A stretch of DNA of 64,000 bases, taken from contig NZ_FNHH01000005.1 in the NCBI RefSeq assembly GCF_900103545.1, positions 62,001 through 126,000 on the forward strand. The letters run 5' to 3'. Source of the DNA: Daejeonella rubra (GTDB taxonomy: Bacteria > Bacteroidota > Bacteroidia > Sphingobacteriales > Sphingobacteriaceae). Below the pieces are notes generated by a model. That model was not told where the DNA came from. It saw only the letters and a list, made by a program, of their open reading frames with translations, and ran no database searches. The translations under genes and the position numbers were made by a program. Shown here piece after piece: positions 60,711 to 64,000 of this stretch (its first letter is position 1; every line of letters begins with the position of its first letter).

Positions 60711-63190
60711 GACTTTTGATACTTCAGGGTCATTTTTGCAACTCTTTCTTCCAGTGTTTCGGTAATTAACTTTTCCCTGCTCAATCCATCAACAAGGATT
60801 GGGAAGGCGAAAGGCGTTGGTTGTTCACTCCGGGTAATAACAATTTTAAGTTTCTGAAGACGCTGCAAAGCTTCTCTTAACCGGAACTCCTCGAGCTGGA
60901 ACTGCAGTGCTTCCTGGTAAGCCTGTTTAACCAGAACGTTGTCGCTTTCATATTCACTGAACACATCAAAAAGCAGTGATGTTGAGGCCTGAAGGTGCCT
61001 GCTTTTCATTCCCTTTCCAGGGAAACCAGTGAATACGAGTCCGGCGATATGTGCAATGTCCCTGAATTTTCGTCTGGCCATTTCAGTTGCATTTAAACTC
61101 TGCTGAATATCATCCAAAAGATTTTCGGTTGAAAACAGGTCCATTTCTAGAGCCTGCTCCAGCAGGATCTCCTCATCTGTTAATAATTCAAATCCATAAT
61201 CATTCATCGCTAAAGAGAAGTTTACACGTTTCAGCTTTGAAATTCTGTAAGCAAATAAAGAAGCCATCCCTTCATGTACCAATCGCCCTTCAAATGGATA
61301 AAAGAACAAATGGAAACCATCACGGGATCTGAATTTTTCGATGAGGAATTCAGTTTTCCGGGGGAGGTGTGACAATCTGGACTGAAGTTCAAACAAAGGT
61401 TTCAATGCCCTTACTTCAATATCCTGGTGCTGCTCAGGAGATTGATGATCCATCATGACTGCTACTTCATCCAGCTTATCCCTTAATTTGGAAGAAAGTT
61501 GAGATGAAAGAGGCATCCTTCCTCCCATCCAACTGGGAATAATTCCCTTCTTTCCGGTAGATTTACGAACAAATGCCGTCATATCCTTAAACTTCAGAAG
61601 CTCAAGATTGCGCCCGGCAAACCAGAATGTATCCCCAATTTTTAGTTTAGAAATAAAGTATTCCTCAATTGTTCCGAGACTACCTCCTGATAAGAAACGG
61701 ACCCGGATATTCACATCACTAACTATGGTTCCCATACTCAGCCTGTGATGCATAGCTACCCTGCGGCTATTTACTTTGTAAAGTCCATCTGCAATTTCAA
61801 CCTTTAGGAATTCATCGTATTGCGAAAGTGTTTTTCCGCCGCTAGTGATGAAATCCAGAATCTGATGAAACTCTTTCCATTCAAGATCTGCATAAGCAAA
61901 GCTTGTTTTGATCTCCCGGAAAACTTCAGCAGGATAAAAACCATCCGATACTGCCAGGGTCACCAAATATTGCATCAAAACATCCATCGCAAGCACAATG
62001 GGGTCACGGCTTTCGAAAAGCTCATCAGCAATGGCCTGTTTTAAGGCTGCACCTTCCAATAACTCCAGTGAATGTGTTGGAACAAACCAGGCTTTGGAAG
62101 TTGCCCCCGGATGATGCCCACTTCGCCCAGCACGCTGCATAAACCGTGCTACGCCTTTCGGACTACCGATCTGAACAACTGAATCAACTGGTCTGAAATC
62201 AACACCCAGATCAAGACTTGAGGTACAAACAACCAGGCGAAGCATCTCATTATGGAGAGCTTCTTCCACCCAGTTCCGCAAATCATTATCAAGTGAGCCA
62301 TGGTGCATAGCCATCACACCCGCATATTCAGGATACTTATCAAGAATGCCCATATACCAGATCTCAGACTGAGAGCGGGTATTGGTGAAAATCAATGTCG
62401 TGCGACTTTTGGAAACTATTTCCATTACCTGGGGCAAAAGTTTGATCCCAAGATGCCCTGCCCACGAAAACTCCTCAATATTTTCTGGAATGACCGATTC
62501 GATCACAATTTTCTTATCCAGCTTTGCACGAATAATACAGATCCGCTCAGCAGGAATATCGTTGCCGAGCAATACTTCGGCTGCTTCTTCAAGGTTACCA
62601 ATGGTTGCAGAAATTCCCCATACCTTCAGAGTGGTATCTCTCTTAAGATATTTTAGTCGCGATAAACCAAGCTCCAGCTGAACGCCCCTCTTTGTTCCAA
62701 GCAGTTCATGCCATTCATCCACAACCAGCGCCTGAAGTCCGGCAAACATTTTAGGATATTCCTTTTGAGCCAGCATCAGGTGCAGACTTTCAGGAGTGGT
62801 GAGTAATACTTCGGGCTGCTTTTTCTTTAATTCCTGTTTTTCCTTTGCGGAAGTATCGCCGGTACGACTAGCAACTTTCCATGGCAGGCCAAGATCCTCA
62901 ACCACAGTTTGCATTGCCTTACGGATATCATTTGTGAGAGCCCTGAGGGGTGTTATCCAGAGCAGCTGAAGGCCATTATCTTTCCTGATCAGATAGTCAT
63001 CAGGGTGGGCATCAATATACGCGGCGATGAAAGGAAGAAACATGGCAAAAGTTTTGCCGCTACCGGTGGGTGCATTCAACAATCCGGAATAACCATCAAG
63101 AAAGGCGATTTCCATTTCCTTCTGGAAAGAAAATTGTTGCCATCCCTTTTTAGCATACCATTCGGAAATTATTTTCTGACCCCGGGTCAT
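60707..63190 (-). CDS. Ligase-associated DEXH-box DNA helicase (Lhr-like)
   Basis: 827 residues. Walker A (APTGSGKTFAMFLP), DEXH-type motif II (VVDEWHELLG), SAT (WGISATIG), and motif VI (QRAGRSGHHPGATS), then a Lhr-type C-terminal region. This subfamily normally sits with an ATP-dependent DNA ligase, an exonuclease and a phosphoesterase in a DNA damage-repair cluster. None of these neighbours is present in the window. It probably unwinds DNA or RNA-DNA hybrids. Confidence 0.93.
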   Translation of the reverse strand: MTRGQKIISEWYAKKGWQQFSFQKEMEIAFLDGYSGLLNAPTGSGKTFAMFLPFIAAYIDAHPDDYLIRKDNGLQLLWITPLRALTNDIRKAMQTVVEDLGLPWKVASRTGDTSAKEKQELKKKQPEVLLTTPESLHLMLAQKEYPKMFAGLQALVVDEWHELLGTKRGVQLELGLSRLKYLKRDTTLKVWGISATIGNLEEAAEVLLGNDIPAERICIIRAKLDKKIVIESVIPENIEEFSWAGHLGIKLLPQVMEIVSKSRTTLIFTNTRSQSEIWYMGILDKYPEYAGVMAMHHGSLDNDLRNWVEEALHNEMLRLVVCTSSLDLGVDFRPVDSVVQIGSPKGVARFMQRAGRSGHHPGATSKAWFVPTHSLELLEGAALKQAIADELFESRDPIVLAMDVLMQYLVTLAVSDGFYPAEVFREIKTSFAYADLEWKEFHQILDFITSGGKTLSQYDEFLKVEIADGLYKVNSRRVAMHHRLSMGTIVSDVNIRVRFLSGGSLGTIEEYFISKLKIGDTFWFAGRNLELLKFKDMTAFVRKSTGKKGIIPSWMGGRMPLSSQLSSKLRDKLDEVAVMMDHQSPEQHQDIEVRALKPLFELQSRLSHLPRKTEFLIEKFRSRDGFHLFFYPFEGRLVHEGMASLFAYRISKLKRVNFSLAMNDYGFELLTDEEILLEQALEMDLFSTENLLDDIQQSLNATEMARRKFRDIAHIAGLVFTGFPGKGMKSRHLQASTSLLFDVFSEYESDNVLVKQAYQEALQFQLEEFRLREALQRLQKLKIVITRSEQPTPFAFPILVDGLSREKLITETLEERVAKMTLKYQKS

Positions 63191-63225
63191 TTGATCAAGC
63201 TGTCTGTTTTAAAAACAATATCTCA

Positions 63226-63249
63226 TAAAAAACCCCGGCTGAACCGGGG
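63226..63249 (-). terminator. Rho-independent terminator of the S41 protease gene
   Basis: Read on the minus strand, a 6-bp GC stem (CCCCGG / CCGGGG) with a 5-nt loop followed by a T6-7 tract. It ends the leftward protease gene and separates it from the helicase. Confidence 0.85.
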
Positions 63250-63255
63250 CTTTCA

Positions 63256-64000
63256 CTATTTTATCTGGATAAAATCTGCGATGATCTGCAGACCTTCATC
63301 ACGAATAAAGTCGATATCTTCTTTGGGTTTAGTCTCACCCTTTTTAAGAGGTGCCAATCCTTTAGCAGCACGTTTCTCGTTCTCGCGTAGCAAGGATTTT
63401 GCTTCCTGCTCATCACGTTCCTTTTTCAGTTGCGCCTCATTCAGAGTAATTGATGTTTCTGCTTCACGTTTCGCAAATTCAGCGATACCTTCCTGAAGAT
63501 CTTTAAAACCAACTGAAGTTTTCATACGCTCCTGATGTAAAGCAATAAGCTTACGTTTAACTTCATCAAGGCTGGCAACAGGATTGAACTGGCTTGGAGA
63601 AATGGTATCCCATGGCAGTGCTCTTGGCTCAGAACTTTCGCCATATTTATCCTTAGGGAATACCGTTGGGAATTCAATATCAGGTACAACTCCCTTGTGC
63701 TGGGTGCTGCTGCCATTCACACGATAGAACTTCGCCATTGTCAGGTTGATCTGACCAAATTCAGGCGCATTGGTTCTGGTTGGATTGGCTCTTTTAGCAT
63801 CAGACTGTGATCCTTTAGTATTTACAGTTTGTGCTCCTTTAAGCATTAATTTATCAGTAGTGCTGATAACCCTTGACATGTCTATTCCCTGTTGAACAGT
63901 ACCTTTTCCATAAGATTGATTACCAATAACTATACCTCTTCCGTAATCCTGAATAGCGCCTGCAAATATTTCGGATGCCGATGCGCTGAATCTATCCAGA
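63256..64000 (-). CDS. prc: Tail-specific protease (S41, Prc/Tsp family), 5' part outside window
   Basis: The gene runs off the right edge; about 248 C-terminal residues are visible (open frame continues beyond the internal ATG at 63879 to at least 63999). The catalytic Ser lies in DRFSASASEIFAGAIQDYG and the Lys in YGKGTVQQG, both typical of Tsp. The C-terminal domain (KGVVPDIEFP; ASLDEVKRKLIALHQERMK) is the DUF3340-type. It degrades periplasmic proteins with exposed C-termini. Confidence 0.93.
   Translation of the reverse strand, partial: LDRFSASASEIFAGAIQDYGRGIVIGNQSYGKGTVQQGIDMSRVISTTDKLMLKGAQTVNTKGSQSDAKRANPTRTNAPEFGQINLTMAKFYRVNGSSTQHKGVVPDIEFPTVFPKDKYGESSEPRALPWDTISPSQFNPVASLDEVKRKLIALHQERMKTSVGFKDLQEGIAEFAKREAETSITLNEAQLKKERDEQEAKSLLRENEKRAAKGLAPLKKGETKPKEDIDFIRDEGLQIIADFIQIK

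Noticed and set aside
1..64000. tRNA, rRNA, CRISPR array, prophage or complete insertion sequence
   Set aside because: None was recognised. No transposase or integrase reading frame, no evenly spaced identical repeats apart from the short degenerate tract near 55.7 kb, and no cloverleaf-like segment was seen by eye.

Overview
The window is a chromosomal segment from a member of the Bacteroidota, most likely a Sphingobacteriales/Cytophagales-type bacterium. The sequence-based reasons are: a gliding-motility lipoprotein GldD, a protein with a type IX secretion C-terminal tail, DUF5777/DUF4197/DUF3127/DUF4153 families typical of the phylum, the futalosine menaquinone route (mqnB-mqnD), many SPII lipoproteins, few Shine-Dalgarno sequences, and several TAnnTTTG (-7 type) promoter elements. 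Species cannot be read from the sequence. No tRNA, rRNA, CRISPR array, prophage or complete insertion sequence was seen.

Layout. 0-11.4 kb: 3' part of an M16 zinc protease; a GHL10-type glycosidase-like protein; a coiled-coil membrane protein; then a leftward run queD-folE-fabD-histidine kinase. 11.4-22 kb: a respiratory island read rightwards. It holds a haem-binding lipoprotein, a c-type cytochrome lipoprotein and a DUF5777 barrel; then a cytochrome c, a small anchor protein, a Tat-exported four-cluster iron-sulfur protein, an NrfD/PsrC quinol-oxidising membrane subunit and two unrecognised partners; then a second, paralogous cassette (YceI lipoprotein, cytochrome lipoprotein, DUF5777 barrel). 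CRP/FNR-type palindromes with the same arm/6-nt-spacer geometry lie upstream of all three blocks, which makes them look like one regulon. This is the best candidate in the window for an undescribed system.

22-42.8 kb: menaquinone genes mqnB/mqnD, hldD, a LolC/E-type permease, a metallo-hydrolase, an M20 peptidase, gldD-aroE, a phosphosulfolactate synthase homologue, a TPR protein, an antiquitin-like aldehyde dehydrogenase, a DUF4153 membrane protein, and a two-component system (response regulator plus kinase) divergent from a T9SS-tailed secreted protein. Then come a DUF3127 protein, an rRNA methyltransferase, an HD hydrolase and a GGCT-like protein. 42.8-46.7 kb: a UbiA-type prenyltransferase divergent from an operon of type III polyketide synthase, methyltransferase and FAD monooxygenase, the gene content expected for a phenolic-lipid or alkylquinone product. 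47-49.8 kb: PhoR-like kinase, DUF47 protein and Pit phosphate transporter, with an 11-bp-period TTAACAT direct repeat (Pho-box-like) ahead of the DUF47-pit pair.

49.8-64 kb: DUF6503-like lipoprotein and M1 aminopeptidase; ECF sigma factor with an anti-sigma/TonB-C fusion; two adjacent DUF4197 paralogues, the second ending inside a tandem repeat tract; pyruvate dehydrogenase E2 and E1-alpha; an NlpC/P60 hydrolase; a small membrane protein; an SPFH protein; a ligase-associated DEXH helicase; and the 3' part of a tail-specific S41 protease running off the window end.
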